NCBI RefSeq assembly: GCF_002236105.1
Contig: NZ_NIWU01000001.1
Coordinates: forward strand, 682,001 to 746,000
Direction: 5' to 3'
DNA length: 64,000 bases
Source: Pseudomonas umsongensis
GTDB lineage: Bacteria > Pseudomonadota > Gammaproteobacteria > Pseudomonadales > Pseudomonadaceae
This document shows, piece by piece, positions 25,906-35,574 of the stretch. Within the stretch, counting starts at the first letter, position 1, and the number at the start of each line of letters is the position of its first letter. Under the pieces are notes generated by a model. The model was given only the letters and a program-made list of their open reading frames with translations, was not told where the DNA came from and made no database searches. Made by a program: the position numbers and the translations under genes.

Positions 25906-28161
25906 ATGTATAAAGATCTGAAATTCCCGGTCCTGATCGTTCATCGCGACATCAAGGCCGACACCGTCGCTGGTGATCGCGTGCGGGGTATCGCCCGGGA
26001 ACTGGAGCAGGAAGGTTTCAGTATCGTCTCGGCGATGGACTACACCGAAGGCCGGCTGGTCGCGTCGACCCATCATGGTCTCTCGTGCATGCTGATAGCG
26101 GCAGAAGACGCCAGTGCCCATTCGCATTTGTTACAGAATATGGCCGAGCTGATCGGGCTGGCGCGAGTGCGGGCGCCGGACCTGCCCATTTTCGCCCTCG
26201 GCGAGCAAGTGACCCTGGAAAACGCGCCCGCCGACGCCATGGCCGAGCTCAATCAGTTGCGCGGCATTCTGTATCTGTTCGAAGACACCGTGCCATTCCT
26301 CGCACGCCAGGTGGCGCGGGCCGCGCGCAAGTACCTCGATGGCTTACTGCCGCCGTTCTTCAAGGCGTTGGTGCAGCACACCGCCGATTCCAATTATTCC
26401 TGGCACACCCCCGGTCACGGTGGAGGGGTGGCGTATCACAAGAGCCCGGTAGGGCAGGCTTTCCATCAGTTCTTCGGGGAAAACACCCTGCGTTCGGATC
26501 TATCGGTCTCGGTGCCGGAACTGGGCTCACTGCTGGATCACACCGGGCCCCTGGCAGAGGCGGAGGCGCGGGCAGCGCGTAACTTTGGCGCCGATCACAC
26601 CTTCTTCGTGATCAACGGCACCTCGACAGCGAACAAGATTGTCTGGCATTCGATGGTTGCTCGCGACGATCTGGTGCTGGTTGATCGCAATTGCCACAAG
26701 TCGGTATTGCACTCGATCATCATGACCGGTGCCATTCCGCTGTACCTGTGCCCGGAGCGCAATGAACTGGGGATCATCGGGCCGATTCCGCTGAGTGAGT
26801 TCAGCCGCGAATCGATCCAGGCCAAGATCGATGCCAGTCCGTTGACCAAGGGCCGGACGCCGAAGGTCAAGCTGGCGGTGGTGACCAATTCAACCTACGA
26901 CGGCCTCTGCTACAACGCCGAACTGATCAAGCAGCAATTGGGCAATAGCGTCGAAGTCTTGCACTTTGACGAGGCCTGGTACGCCTATGCGGCATTCCAT
27001 GAGTTTTTTGCCGGGCGCTACGGCATGGGCACGTCCCGCAGTGAAGACAGCCCCCTGGTGTTCACCACCCATTCCACGCACAAACTGCTGGCGGCATTCA
27101 GCCAGGCGTCGATGATCCATGTGCAGGACGGTGGCGCCCGGCAACTGGACCGTGATCGTTTCAATGAAGCCTTCATGATGCATATTTCCACGTCACCGCA
27201 GTACGGCATCATCGCGTCTCTGGATGTGGCGTCGGCGATGATGGAGGGCGGGGCCGGGCGTTCGCTGTTGCAGGAGATGTTCGACGAGGCCCTGAGCTTT
27301 CGGCGGGCGCTGGCCAATCTGCGCCAGCATATCGCCGCCGACGATTGGTGGTTTTCCATCTGGCAGCCGCCGTCGGTCGAAGGCATCGACCGTGTGGTGA
27401 CCGAGGACTGGCTGCTGCAACCTGCGGATGACTGGCACGGCTTTGGCGAAGTGAGCGACGACTATGTCTTGCTCGATCCGATCAAGGTCAGCCTGGTGAT
27501 GCCGGGCCTGACCGCGGGCGGTGCGCTCAGCGAGCGCGGGATTCCGGCGGCCGTGGTCAGCAAGTTTCTCTGGGAGCGCGGGCTGGTGGTCGAAAAGACC
27601 GGGCTGTATTCGTTCCTGGTGTTGTTTTCGATGGGGATCACCAAGGGCAAGTGGAGCACGTTGCTGACCGAGTTGCTGGAGTTCAAGCGCAGCTACGACG
27701 CCAACGTCAGTCTGGCCAGCTGCCTGCCTTGCGTGGCGCAACAGCACGGCGCGCGCTATCAGGGCATGGGCTTGCGAGACCTGTGCGATCAGTTGCACGC
27801 CTGTTATCGCAGTAATGCCACGGCCAAGCATCTCAAGCGGATGTACACCGTACTGCCACAAATCGCCATGAAGCCGGCGGATGCGTATGATCATCTGGTA
27901 CGTGGCGAAGTCGAGGCGGTTTCGATCGATGCGCTGGACGGACGTATCGCCGCCGTGATGCTGGTGCCATACCCGCCGGGCATTCCGTTGATCATGCCCG
28001 GAGAGCGCTTTACCGAGGCGACCCGCTCGATCATCGACTACCTGGCGTTTGCTCGCACGTTCGACAGCAGTTTCCCGGGTTTCGTCGCTGATGTGCATGG
28101 ATTGCAACACGAAGACGAGGGCAATGGACGGCACTACACCGTCGATTGCATCAAGGAATGA
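25906..28161 (+). CDS. ldcA: Lysine decarboxylase (Orn/Lys/Arg decarboxylase class I, LdcA-like)
   Basis: The 751-residue length fits the large fold-type I PLP decarboxylases. An N-terminal receiver-like wing domain (to ~130) is followed by the PLP core, with SWHTPGHGGG near 165, FDEAWYAYAAFH, and the PLP lysine Lys393 in THSTHKLLAAFSQ. The C-terminal domain has PYPPGIPLIMPGE. It decarboxylates lysine to cadaverine. Its place after dnaQ equals that of ldcA in P. aeruginosa, where the enzyme prefers lysine and links to arginine regulation; this supports the substrate call over arginine or ornithine. A GNAT gene follows by 14 bases. Confidence 0.92.
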   Translation: MYKDLKFPVLIVHRDIKADTVAGDRVRGIARELEQEGFSIVSAMDYTEGRLVASTHHGLSCMLIAAEDASAHSHLLQNMAELIGLARVRAPDLPIFALGEQVTLENAPADAMAELNQLRGILYLFEDTVPFLARQVARAARKYLDGLLPPFFKALVQHTADSNYSWHTPGHGGGVAYHKSPVGQAFHQFFGENTLRSDLSVSVPELGSLLDHTGPLAEAEARAARNFGADHTFFVINGTSTANKIVWHSMVARDDLVLVDRNCHKSVLHSIIMTGAIPLYLCPERNELGIIGPIPLSEFSRESIQAKIDASPLTKGRTPKVKLAVVTNSTYDGLCYNAELIKQQLGNSVEVLHFDEAWYAYAAFHEFFAGRYGMGTSRSEDSPLVFTTHSTHKLLAAFSQASMIHVQDGGARQLDRDRFNEAFMMHISTSPQYGIIASLDVASAMMEGGAGRSLLQEMFDEALSFRRALANLRQHIAADDWWFSIWQPPSVEGIDRVVTEDWLLQPADDWHGFGEVSDDYVLLDPIKVSLVMPGLTAGGALSERGIPAAVVSKFLWERGLVVEKTGLYSFLVLFSMGITKGKWSTLLTELLEFKRSYDANVSLASCLPCVAQQHGARYQGMGLRDLCDQLHACYRSNATAKHLKRMYTVLPQIAMKPADAYDHLVRGEVEAVSIDALDGRIAAVMLVPYPPGIPLIMPGERFTEATRSIIDYLAFARTFDSSFPGFVADVHGLQHEDEGNGRHYTVDCIKE

Positions 28162-28175
28162 GGACCTTTCCCAGT

Positions 28176-28790
28176 ATGCAACCGGTTATGAATCCGAATT
28201 ACCCAGGGCTGTCGGTGCGCGTGGCCGACGAGGGCTTTGCCGCTTATATATGGGGCAGTGATTTCAGTTTTGAAGTCGCCGCCTACGGCGCTGCCGAAAT
28301 CGGCCAGCCGGTAGAGAAGTGGCAGGTCACGCCCATCACCCCTTATCGCAAATGCTATGGCATCGATCCGGAAGAGTTCAGCAGCTTTCGCGATGCCGCC
28401 GACAGCGCGATTTTCATGGCGTACCTGGACGACGAACCTGTTGGCCACCTGGTGATCAGCACCAACTGGAACGGTTTTGCCCATATCGATGAGTTGGCGG
28501 TGCATGCGCCGGCCAGGCGACACGGTGTGGCCAAGGCGTTGCTGGATGTGGCGCAGTTCTGGAGTCGCAAGAAGAAACTGCCCGGCGTCATGCTGGAAAC
28601 CCAGAACAACAACTTGGGCGCCTGTCGGCTTTACGAGCGTTGCGGCTTCATGATCGGTGGCATTGACCATCTGCGTTATCGGGGTATTGACCCCAATACT
28701 GCCGAAGTGGCGCTGTTCTGGTACCGATTGTTCGACAACCCGCTGGAAAGCCCCATCAGTTCGCCAACATCACCGCGGCTTGTTCCGTGA
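28176..28790 (+). CDS. GNAT family N-acetyltransferase
   Basis: The protein is 204 residues from ATG 28176, about ten bases after GAGG; an earlier ATG at 28158 overlaps the ldcA stop. The acetyl-CoA-binding block is visible as IDELAVHAPARRHGVAKALLDVA, followed by VMLETQNNNLGACRLYERCGF. It is probably co-transcribed with ldcA. A role in acetylating a polyamine or an amino acid is only inference. Its 3' end overlaps the convergent LysR gene by 35 bp. Confidence 0.88.
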   Translation: MQPVMNPNYPGLSVRVADEGFAAYIWGSDFSFEVAAYGAAEIGQPVEKWQVTPITPYRKCYGIDPEEFSSFRDAADSAIFMAYLDDEPVGHLVISTNWNGFAHIDELAVHAPARRHGVAKALLDVAQFWSRKKKLPGVMLETQNNNLGACRLYERCGFMIGGIDHLRYRGIDPNTAEVALFWYRLFDNPLESPISSPTSPRLVP

Positions 28791-29649
28791 TGATCGCCAG
28801 CAAAGCCTGAAGGGCTGGCGAGGGCTCGCCGTTTTTCAGGGTCAGGGCGTAGAGGGTGATCGGCACGGCCGGTGCCAGCGGGCAGGCGTCGAGCCCGGTC
28901 GATTTGGCGGCCAGGGCGGTGAAAGGGTCGACAATGGCCAGGCCTTCACCGGCCTCGACCATGCTGCGCATCATCTGGTGGGTTTGCACCCGCGTCTGTA
29001 TCACCGGCGCCGGCCGCAGCGCATGCAGTTTGTTTTCAAGCGCCGGGCTCAGCGGGTCATGGCCTTCAAGCCCGACCATCGCCTGGCCGGCCAGGTCCTG
29101 GAGCGAGATGTACTTCTGCTTGGGTTGCAGCCAGCCGTGAGGGGCGAGCAGCTGCAGCTTGCCGTGAGCGATTGGCTGGCAATGAATATCGGCGTGATCG
29201 GGATCATGCAGGCTCAAGCCCAGGTCGCTTTCGCGAAGCAGCAGGCTGCGCACGATCTCGCGTGTGGGTTGGCTCAGGAGCGTACAGGGTGCGTCAGGCA
29301 AGCGTCGGCGCAGCGCGGCGATGCTGTGCGGCAACAATTGCTGGGCGAGGGGCGGGGTGCAGATGATGCGTAACGGCGCGGCCAGGTATTGCCTCAGGCT
29401 GCTCGCCAGGCGCTGCACCGGTTCGAGTGCATCGTAGACACGGGTGATTTCGACCTGCAACGCCCGCGCCTCACGCGTGGCCTGCAAGCGTCCGCGAACG
29501 CTTGCGAACAGCATGAAGCCCAACTGATCCTCGGCGTCGCGCAAAATGCGTTCGACTTCGGCCACCGGCAACTGCAGCCATTCAGCGGCGGTGCCCAGGT
29601 GACCGGTTTGCAAGAGCGCCTGGATCACTTCGATATGGCGTAAGCGCAT
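28756..29649 (-). CDS. LysR family transcriptional regulator
   Basis: The 297-residue protein has a helix-turn-helix start RLRHIEVIQALLQTGHLGTAA and a periplasmic-binding-protein-like effector domain. The DNA-binding helix is less canonical than usual (AEWLQLPVAEVERILRDAE). It is convergent with the GNAT gene, overlapping it by 35 bp. Target and ligand unknown. Confidence 0.88.
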   Translation of the reverse strand: MRLRHIEVIQALLQTGHLGTAAEWLQLPVAEVERILRDAEDQLGFMLFASVRGRLQATREARALQVEITRVYDALEPVQRLASSLRQYLAAPLRIICTPPLAQQLLPHSIAALRRRLPDAPCTLLSQPTREIVRSLLLRESDLGLSLHDPDHADIHCQPIAHGKLQLLAPHGWLQPKQKYISLQDLAGQAMVGLEGHDPLSPALENKLHALRPAPVIQTRVQTHQMMRSMVEAGEGLAIVDPFTALAAKSTGLDACPLAPAVPITLYALTLKNGEPSPALQALLAIITEQAAVMLAN

Positions 29650-29739
29650 GCGTGAAGTCCATGTTCAGCAGGTGAAGAAGGAGTCAGGACTGAATCCTAA
29701 CCCAAGTCTGCGCATATGACTTCTGCTCATAACACCGAG

Positions 29740-29964
29740 TTATGAAGCGGCGATCGGTTCCGGTTCGCGGATCAGCGTTACACCCGTTTGCACCAATTGA
29801 AACTCGTTGTTATCGAGTTTGTTGACGCGGTCGCCAATTGCCAGTTTGTACGTGGTGACAGACGTGCCGTCAGCGGACTGGGTGGATTCCTGGAACTCAT
29901 GTACGGAATAAACACGGCCTTCCGCATCTCTTGCATGGAACTGACCGACGAGTACTGCTGCCAT
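29740..29964 (-). CDS. Small conserved hypothetical protein
   Basis: 74 residues, no signal peptide or membrane helix. The pattern is beta-rich (GQFHARDAEGRVYSVHEFQE, then YKLAIGDRVNKLDN, then FQLVQTGVTLIRE), suggesting a small beta-barrel. AGAGG lies ten bases upstream. Function unknown. Confidence 0.75.
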   Translation of the reverse strand: MAAVLVGQFHARDAEGRVYSVHEFQESTQSADGTSVTTYKLAIGDRVNKLDNNEFQLVQTGVTLIREPEPIAAS

Positions 29965-30145
29965 CTGCTTAGAACCTCTGGAGATAAATCACTCAATGTG
30001 CGGTGGGGTAGACCGCCACTGGGCACGGTAAGTTTTCCTACGTAAAAAAAATATATCAGGACGCACAATACTGTGTTTATTGGCTGAACCGTCGCCTGAT
30101 CATCTATAACTACAGGCTCCTCCCACGGACAATCGAGCGTCTTCC

Positions 30146-30706
30146 ATGAGTAATGTCTATAACATCGCCGTAGTGGTCGGCAGCCTGCGTAAAGCATCGA
30201 TCAACCGTAAGGTCGCCCTCGCGCTGGCGGATCTGGCGCCGGCCAACCTCAAGCTCAACATCGTCGAAATCGGGGATTTGCCGCTCTACAACGAAGACAT
30301 CGATGGTGCTTCACCGCCGGCAGCCTACAGTACTTTCCGACAACAAGTCAGTTCATCCGACGCAGTGCTGTTCGTTACCCCGGAATACAATCGTTCGGTG
30401 CCTGCCCCGATGAAGAACGCCATTGACGTGGGTTCGCGCCCTTATGGCAAGAGTGCCTGGAGTGGCAAGCCGGGTGCGGTGATCAGTGTTTCGCCGGGTG
30501 CGGTCGGTGGATTCGGTGCGAATCACCACTTGCGCCAGTCCATGGTGTTTCTCGATGTGCCGATGATGCAACAACCGGAAGCCTACCTCAGTGGCGCCGG
30601 TGCCGCGTTCGACGAGGCGGGCAACCTGTCGGAATCCGTCAGGCCGTTCTTGCAGAAGTTCATCGATGCCTATGGCAAGTGGGTCGAGCAACACAAGAAG
30701 CTTTGA
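30146..30706 (+). CDS. NADPH-dependent FMN reductase (ChrR/YieF-like)
   Basis: 186 residues with the flavodoxin-like fold of NAD(P)H quinone/chromate reductases: GSLRKASINRKVALAL near residue 12, PEYNRSVPAPMKNAIDVGSRP near 80-100, and SPGAVGGFGANHHLRQ. It carries out two-electron reduction of quinones, and of chromate or azo compounds in relatives, with FMN. It stands alone, convergent with the TetR gene. Confidence 0.92.
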   Translation: MSNVYNIAVVVGSLRKASINRKVALALADLAPANLKLNIVEIGDLPLYNEDIDGASPPAAYSTFRQQVSSSDAVLFVTPEYNRSVPAPMKNAIDVGSRPYGKSAWSGKPGAVISVSPGAVGGFGANHHLRQSMVFLDVPMMQQPEAYLSGAGAAFDEAGNLSESVRPFLQKFIDAYGKWVEQHKKL

Positions 30707-30715
30707 TGCATCGGA

Positions 30716-31375
30716 TTACGAACCGTTAGCCAGTCGGCTACAAATCATTGTTTCCATTTCCGACAACCATGCGGCGGTTTGCGCCGCCGCTGGTTGCGCG
30801 GTGACACAATAACGCCGTCCGCCCCACGCCATGATGACCCAGGCATCGATAGTCGCCTGTGAGGGGGGTACAGGCAGATCGCCACAGGCTGCGATCGCTT
30901 CGCGCCATTTCTGCGACAGCTCGTCGAACAGCCTTCGATGGTGTTTGGGCTCGGCGATCTGGTGTTCGATGAGCAGCACGGCATGGTTGAAAAAGGGCTG
31001 GTGCTCATCGTCGGGGGTACAGGTCAGGCGGATAAGGCGTTTAATCCGGGTTGCCCAGTCCAGTTCATTGGCTTGCACAACCGCTTCATCCAGATGCTGC
31101 AACAAGGCATCCAGTCGATGTCGGATATAGCCGGAGAGCAGGGCTTCCTTGCTCGGGAAATAGTCGTACAGCGTGCCAATCGCAACACCTGCTTCAAGTG
31201 CCACTTCCCGGGTGGTCAAGCCAGGCCAACCGTTTCTGCGCCAAATCCGAACAAAAGCCTGGTAAATCGCTTCGACGGTGAAAATCGCCCGGGCCTGACT
31301 CGGCCGTTTCAGCGGTTTTGCCCGGGGATTGACGTTGGGCGCGCCGCCCCTGGTGTTTCCGAACCCGCTCTTCAT
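30716..31375 (-). CDS. TetR family transcriptional regulator
   Basis: 219 residues. The helix-turn-helix is visible as TTREVALEAGVAIGTLYDYFPSKEALL at about 54-80 (shown here in two pieces, TTREVALEAGVA and IGTLYDYFPSKEALL). A basic N-terminal extension of ~30 residues precedes it. It is divergent from the DUF2855 gene with a 55-bp gap, and is the likely repressor of that gene. Confidence 0.92.
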   Translation of the reverse strand: MKSGFGNTRGGAPNVNPRAKPLKRPSQARAIFTVEAIYQAFVRIWRRNGWPGLTTREVALEAGVAIGTLYDYFPSKEALLSGYIRHRLDALLQHLDEAVVQANELDWATRIKRLIRLTCTPDDEHQPFFNHAVLLIEHQIAEPKHHRRLFDELSQKWREAIAACGDLPVPPSQATIDAWVIMAWGGRRYCVTAQPAAAQTAAWLSEMETMICSRLANGS

Positions 31376-31430
31376 CGGCGGCCATTACTCTGGTGCTACC
31401 CGCCACACTAGCGCAGCAGGAGATTGAAGG

Positions 31431-32534
31431 ATGCAAAGTTCATGTACGGTAACACGGCTGATAACCCGTAAAAACGCCTTGGACCAGAGTCGGATTGAAG
31501 AGCTGCAGCGAAGTCTGATTCCGGCGGCCGGCGAGGTGATCTTGAAGATTGACCGTTGCGCGCTGACGACCAATAACATTACTTACGCCGCCTATGGCAA
31601 TTCGATGAACTACTGGGGGTTCTTTCCTACAGGATTAGAGCAGTGGGGGCACGTCCCTGCCTGGGGCTTTGCCGATGTCGTGGCCTCTGACGTGGCTGGC
31701 ATCAAGGTCGGGGAACGTTTCTACGGGTATTTCCCGATTGCCAGCCATCTGTGGATGCGCCCTGAACGGGTGACCGAACGTGGTTTCTACGACGGTGCCG
31801 AGCATCGACTCGGGTTGACCTCGGCGTACAACCAATACACCCGCTGCAGTTGGGATTCGTACTACAGCCCGGAAACCGAAAACCTGCAGATTTTACTCAA
31901 GCCCTTGTTTCTGACCTCTTCGATGCTCGCGGACTTTTTGCAGGACAAGCAGTTCTTTGGTGCAACTCGACTGGTGTTCTCCAGCGCCTCGAGCAAAACC
32001 GCCTACGGCACAGCAGTCTGCCTGGGCAATCTTGCCGGCGTGGAACGCGTTGCGCTGACTTCAACCGGTAACAAGGCTTTTGTCGAGAGTCTTGGTTGTT
32101 ACGAGCGAGCGGTGTCTTACGCGGATTTGGCGGACGTGCCCAATGATCGTGCAACACTGTATGTGGATTTTTCCGGCGACCTTGAGCTGCGTGACCAGGT
32201 GCACCGGCATTTCGCCGGACAGCTGGCCTACAGTTGTTTCGCCGGCTCGGCACAAAGCACCGATGAGGCGCGATTGACAGCCATCGAGGGCCCGCAGCCG
32301 GTGTTCTTTTTTGCGCCGATCCAGATTCGCAAGCGTAATGCCGATTGGGGGCCGGAAGGGGTCAGCCAGCATATCGGCGAGGGTTTGCAGGCGTTTTTCC
32401 GGAAAGTGACGGCCAGTGAAGCGCCATTGCTGAAGGTGGTGGAAAGCCAGGGTTACGAAGCGGCGCAGTCGGTTATTTCACGCCTGTTCCATGGACAGGT
32501 CGCGCCGGTGGAGGGGCATGTGATTCGGTTGTGA
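31431..32534 (+). CDS. DUF2855 family protein
   Basis: 367 residues starting behind CAGGAG. The general plan resembles medium-chain reductase-like proteins: an N-terminal beta-rich part with YAAYGNSMNYWGFFP, then a Rossmann-like half with VFSSASSKTAYGTA and VALTSTGNKAFVESLG. The zinc ligands of alcohol dehydrogenases are absent. The reaction is unknown. Regulation by the divergent TetR protein is likely. Confidence 0.85.
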   Translation: MQSSCTVTRLITRKNALDQSRIEELQRSLIPAAGEVILKIDRCALTTNNITYAAYGNSMNYWGFFPTGLEQWGHVPAWGFADVVASDVAGIKVGERFYGYFPIASHLWMRPERVTERGFYDGAEHRLGLTSAYNQYTRCSWDSYYSPETENLQILLKPLFLTSSMLADFLQDKQFFGATRLVFSSASSKTAYGTAVCLGNLAGVERVALTSTGNKAFVESLGCYERAVSYADLADVPNDRATLYVDFSGDLELRDQVHRHFAGQLAYSCFAGSAQSTDEARLTAIEGPQPVFFFAPIQIRKRNADWGPEGVSQHIGEGLQAFFRKVTASEAPLLKVVESQGYEAAQSVISRLFHGQVAPVEGHVIRL

Positions 32535-32545
32535 CTGAGGTGGCC

Positions 32546-32618
32546 CCTTCGCGAGCAGGCTCGCTCCCACAGTTAAAATGCATTCCCCTGTGGGAGCGAG
32601 CCTGCTCGCGAAGGGGGG
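32546..32618. repeat. REP pair
   Basis: CTTCGCGAGCAGGCTCGCTCCCACA and its complement with a short ~25-bp loop, between the convergent DUF2855 and DUF1853 genes. Confidence 0.88.
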
Positions 32619-32639
32619 GGAGTTCAGCCAGCGAAAAAC

Positions 32640-33590
32640 TCAATACTGCCCCGGCACATTCGGCCAAAGATCCGACACCAGGAACAACCGTTCCGCTTCC
32701 TCCCAATCGCCGTGGGCATTTTCCGTCAGGCGTACCAGCAATTGCGCCGGCGCCAAAGGCTCCAGATCGCTGAGCCAAGCTTGCAACTGTTCATCGTCCC
32801 AGGTCTGCTCCGCGGGATAGTGCGCCGGTGCCAGCCAGGCATGGCGGGGCAGGGGTTGCCAGCGGCCGGGCGGACTCCGTGCGAAAAACCTCGTCCAATC
32901 CTTTTGATGCAGCCAGCGACCGCGCAAGTGCTGTGGGTGCGCGCCACTGGGCGAGGCCGCCTGCCCCGGCCATGGGTAGAGCAAATAACCGCCCAACCAC
33001 AAATGCGCGCTGAACTCCCGGATATCCAGCGCCGCCAGCACCTCGCGACTCTCGGCACGCGCGGAAATCGGCAATTGGTGCTGGCTCAGGTGGGCCAGTT
33101 TGCGGTCCAGCCGATCGTGGCAGCCCGGACCGAGCCACTGCGCGGTGTCGTGCCCGTCGCCGTTCTGCGGGCCGAGGTAGAGCTTGATCGCCAGTTCCAG
33201 GTGATGCACGCCGTCGCGATCGCGCAGCAGCAGGTCCAGCTCGCCCAGGGTGTGACCTTCGCGGCGGATCGGCATGTTGGCGGCAATCAACTCGATGCCG
33301 GGCGCATGCTGCACGGCAAACTGCCAAAGCCGTTCATAATAAAGGCCCAGGCGTCGGGTGCGGGCCTGGGCCAGCCAGTGCAGCAAACCGTAACTGTCCC
33401 GGTCGAGTTTTCTAAGCCAGGTTTCCAGGTGTTCCGGGGCCTGCACCCAGTCACTGCCTGCCAATGGATGTCGCTGCGGCCAGGGCGTGGCGCCGAGCAT
33501 CGGCGGGGCGAGGATGACCCACGCCAGGTCGCGCACTTCGGGGTGGCGCAACTGGTGGGGTAACTGCAGCAAATCTGGAAATAGGATCAT
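32640..33590 (-). CDS. DUF1853 family protein
   Basis: 316 residues. The middle holds a PD-(D/E)XK-like core typical of this family: [15 protein letters not shown] followed by [12 protein letters not shown], giving Asp, Glu and Lys in the right order for a nuclease-type fold. No activity is established. It is divergent from nadK, as in other pseudomonads. Confidence 0.85.
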   Translation of the reverse strand: MILFPDLLQLPHQLRHPEVRDLAWVILAPPMLGATPWPQRHPLAGSDWVQAPEHLETWLRKLDRDSYGLLHWLAQARTRRLGLYYERLWQFAVQHAPGIELIAANMPIRREGHTLGELDLLLRDRDGVHHLELAIKLYLGPQNGDGHDTAQWLGPGCHDRLDRKLAHLSQHQLPISARAESREVLAALDIREFSAHLWLGGYLLYPWPGQAASPSGAHPQHLRGRWLHQKDWTRFFARSPPGRWQPLPRHAWLAPAHYPAEQTWDDEQLQAWLSDLEPLAPAQLLVRLTENAHGDWEEAERLFLVSDLWPNVPGQY

Positions 33591-33712
33591 CTTGCGAGCA
33601 TAGCCCGAATCGTGGGTGCACCTTGAGGCTGAAAGGATTTTGTCTATCTCGCGCTTTCACCCATAATCGTGTTTTTCGCCGTCGCAGGCCCCCGCGTCCC
33701 CATAGGAGCCCC

Positions 33713-34603
33713 ATGGAGCAATTTCGTAATATCGGCATCATCGGACGCCTCGGCAGTTCCCAGGTGCTGGATACCGTCCGCCGACTGAAACGGTTTCTGC
33801 TCGATCGTCACCTGCACGTGATCCTTGAAGACACCATTGCCGAAGTCTTGCCGGGCCACGGTTTGCAGACCTCGTCGCGCAAGATGCTCGGTGAAGTCTG
33901 TGACATGGTCATTGTGGTGGGCGGTGATGGCAGTCTGCTTGGCGCGGCACGGGCGCTGGCCAGGCACAATATCCCGGTGCTCGGCATCAACCGGGGCAGC
34001 CTGGGGTTTCTCACTGACATCCGCCCCGATGAGCTGGAAATCAAGGTCGCCGAAGTGCTCGATGGCCACTATCTGGTGGAGAACCGCTTCCTGTTGCAAG
34101 CTGAAGTTCGTCGCCACGCCGAAGCCATTGGCCAGGGCGATGCACTGAACGATGTGGTGCTGCACCCCGGCAAATCGACGCGCATGATCGAGTTCGAGCT
34201 GTACATCGACGGCCAGTTCGTCTGCAGTCAGAAGGCCGACGGCCTGATCGTCGCCACGCCCACGGGCTCCACGGCCTATGCGCTTTCTGCCGGTGGCCCG
34301 ATCATGCATCCCAAGCTCGACGCCATTGTGATTGTGCCGATGTACCCCCATACCTTGTCAGGCAGGCCGATTGTGGTCGATGGCAACAGTGAGCTGAAAA
34401 TCGTCGTGTCCAAGGATATGCAGATATACCCGCAAGTCTCGTGTGACGGGCAGAACCACTTTACCTGTGCGCCCGGCGACACCATCACCATCAGCAAGAA
34501 AGCCCAGAAGTTGCGGCTGATCCACCCCCTCGACCACAACTACTATGAAGTGTGCCGGACCAAACTCGGCTGGGGCAGCAGGTTGGGTGGTGGAGGCGAC
34601 TGA
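33713..34603 (+). CDS. nadK: NAD(+) kinase
   Basis: 296 residues from ATG 33713 behind AGGAG; the longer frame adds 30 unlikely residues. It has the GGDGSLLGAAR motif near 70, NRGSLGFLTDI near 93, and ADGLIVATPTGSTAYALSAG in the second domain. It phosphorylates NAD to NADP. Its stop overlaps the phosphatase start (TGATG), so the two are translationally coupled. Confidence 0.97.
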   Translation: MEQFRNIGIIGRLGSSQVLDTVRRLKRFLLDRHLHVILEDTIAEVLPGHGLQTSSRKMLGEVCDMVIVVGGDGSLLGAARALARHNIPVLGINRGSLGFLTDIRPDELEIKVAEVLDGHYLVENRFLLQAEVRRHAEAIGQGDALNDVVLHPGKSTRMIEFELYIDGQFVCSQKADGLIVATPTGSTAYALSAGGPIMHPKLDAIVIVPMYPHTLSGRPIVVDGNSELKIVVSKDMQIYPQVSCDGQNHFTCAPGDTITISKKAQKLRLIHPLDHNYYEVCRTKLGWGSRLGGGGD

Positions 34604-35574
34604 TGCTCGATCCCGCGCGTAGCTACGACCTGATCGGTGACGTGCACGGTTGCGCTCTGACCCTTGAGCACTTGCTCGACCGGCTCGGTTATCACAAGCA
34701 AGCCGGCGTTTGGCGTCATGCCTCGCGCATGGCGGTGTTCGTCGGCGATATCATTGACCGCGGCCCACGGATTCGCGAGGCGCTGCACATCGTCCACGAC
34801 ATGGTCGAGGCAGGGCAGGCGCTGTGCATCATGGGTAACCATGAATTCAACGCCCTGGGCTGGGTAACCCCGGCATTGCCTGGCAGTGGCAAGCAGTTCG
34901 TGCGCGAACACACGCCGCGCCACGCTCGTTTGCTGCATGAAACGTTAACCCAGTTCGAACATCATCCGGGTGACTGGCATGACTTCCAGCAGTGGTTCTA
35001 TGAACTGCCGCTGTTTATCGATGCCGGACGCTTCCGGGTGGTGCATGCCTGCTGGGACGCCGGATTGATCGAGCCGCTGCGGGCATTGTTCCCCGATGGC
35101 TGCATCGACGAGCACTTCCTCCAGGCCTCGGCCGTGCCCGACAGTTTTGCCTGTACCGTGTTCGACCGCCTGTTGCGCGGCACCGACATGCGCCTGCCCC
35201 ATGGCCTGACCATGACCAGCGGCGATGGCCTGACACGCTCGTTCTTCCGTACCAAATTCTGGGAAGACGATCCGCAAACCTACGGAGACATCGTGTTCCA
35301 GCCCGACGCCTTGCCCGACCCGGTGGCCCGAACGCCACTGTCGTCAACCGAAAAAAACAACCTGCTGCGCTACGGCGCCGACCAGCCGTTGCTGTTTGTC
35401 GGTCACTACTGGCGCAGCGGCAAACCGGCGCCGATTCGTCCGAACCTGGCGTGCCTGGACTACAGTGCGGTGCTCTACGGAAAACTGGTGGCCTATCGAC
35501 TGGACCAGGAAACCCGGCTCGACCCGCACAAGTTTGTCTGGGTCGATGTCGAGCGACCGGAGGTGTTGCAATGA
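34603..35574 (+). CDS. Metallophosphoesterase (PPP family)
   Basis: 323 residues from ATG 34603. Calcineurin-type metal ligands are complete: GDVHG, then GDIIDRGPR, then GNHEFN, and a later GHYW. It may be a serine/threonine-type or dinucleotide phosphatase. Overlap with nadK on one side and rhomboid on the other (ATGA) implies one transcript. Substrate unknown. Confidence 0.9.
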   Translation: MLDPARSYDLIGDVHGCALTLEHLLDRLGYHKQAGVWRHASRMAVFVGDIIDRGPRIREALHIVHDMVEAGQALCIMGNHEFNALGWVTPALPGSGKQFVREHTPRHARLLHETLTQFEHHPGDWHDFQQWFYELPLFIDAGRFRVVHACWDAGLIEPLRALFPDGCIDEHFLQASAVPDSFACTVFDRLLRGTDMRLPHGLTMTSGDGLTRSFFRTKFWEDDPQTYGDIVFQPDALPDPVARTPLSSTEKNNLLRYGADQPLLFVGHYWRSGKPAPIRPNLACLDYSAVLYGKLVAYRLDQETRLDPHKFVWVDVERPEVLQ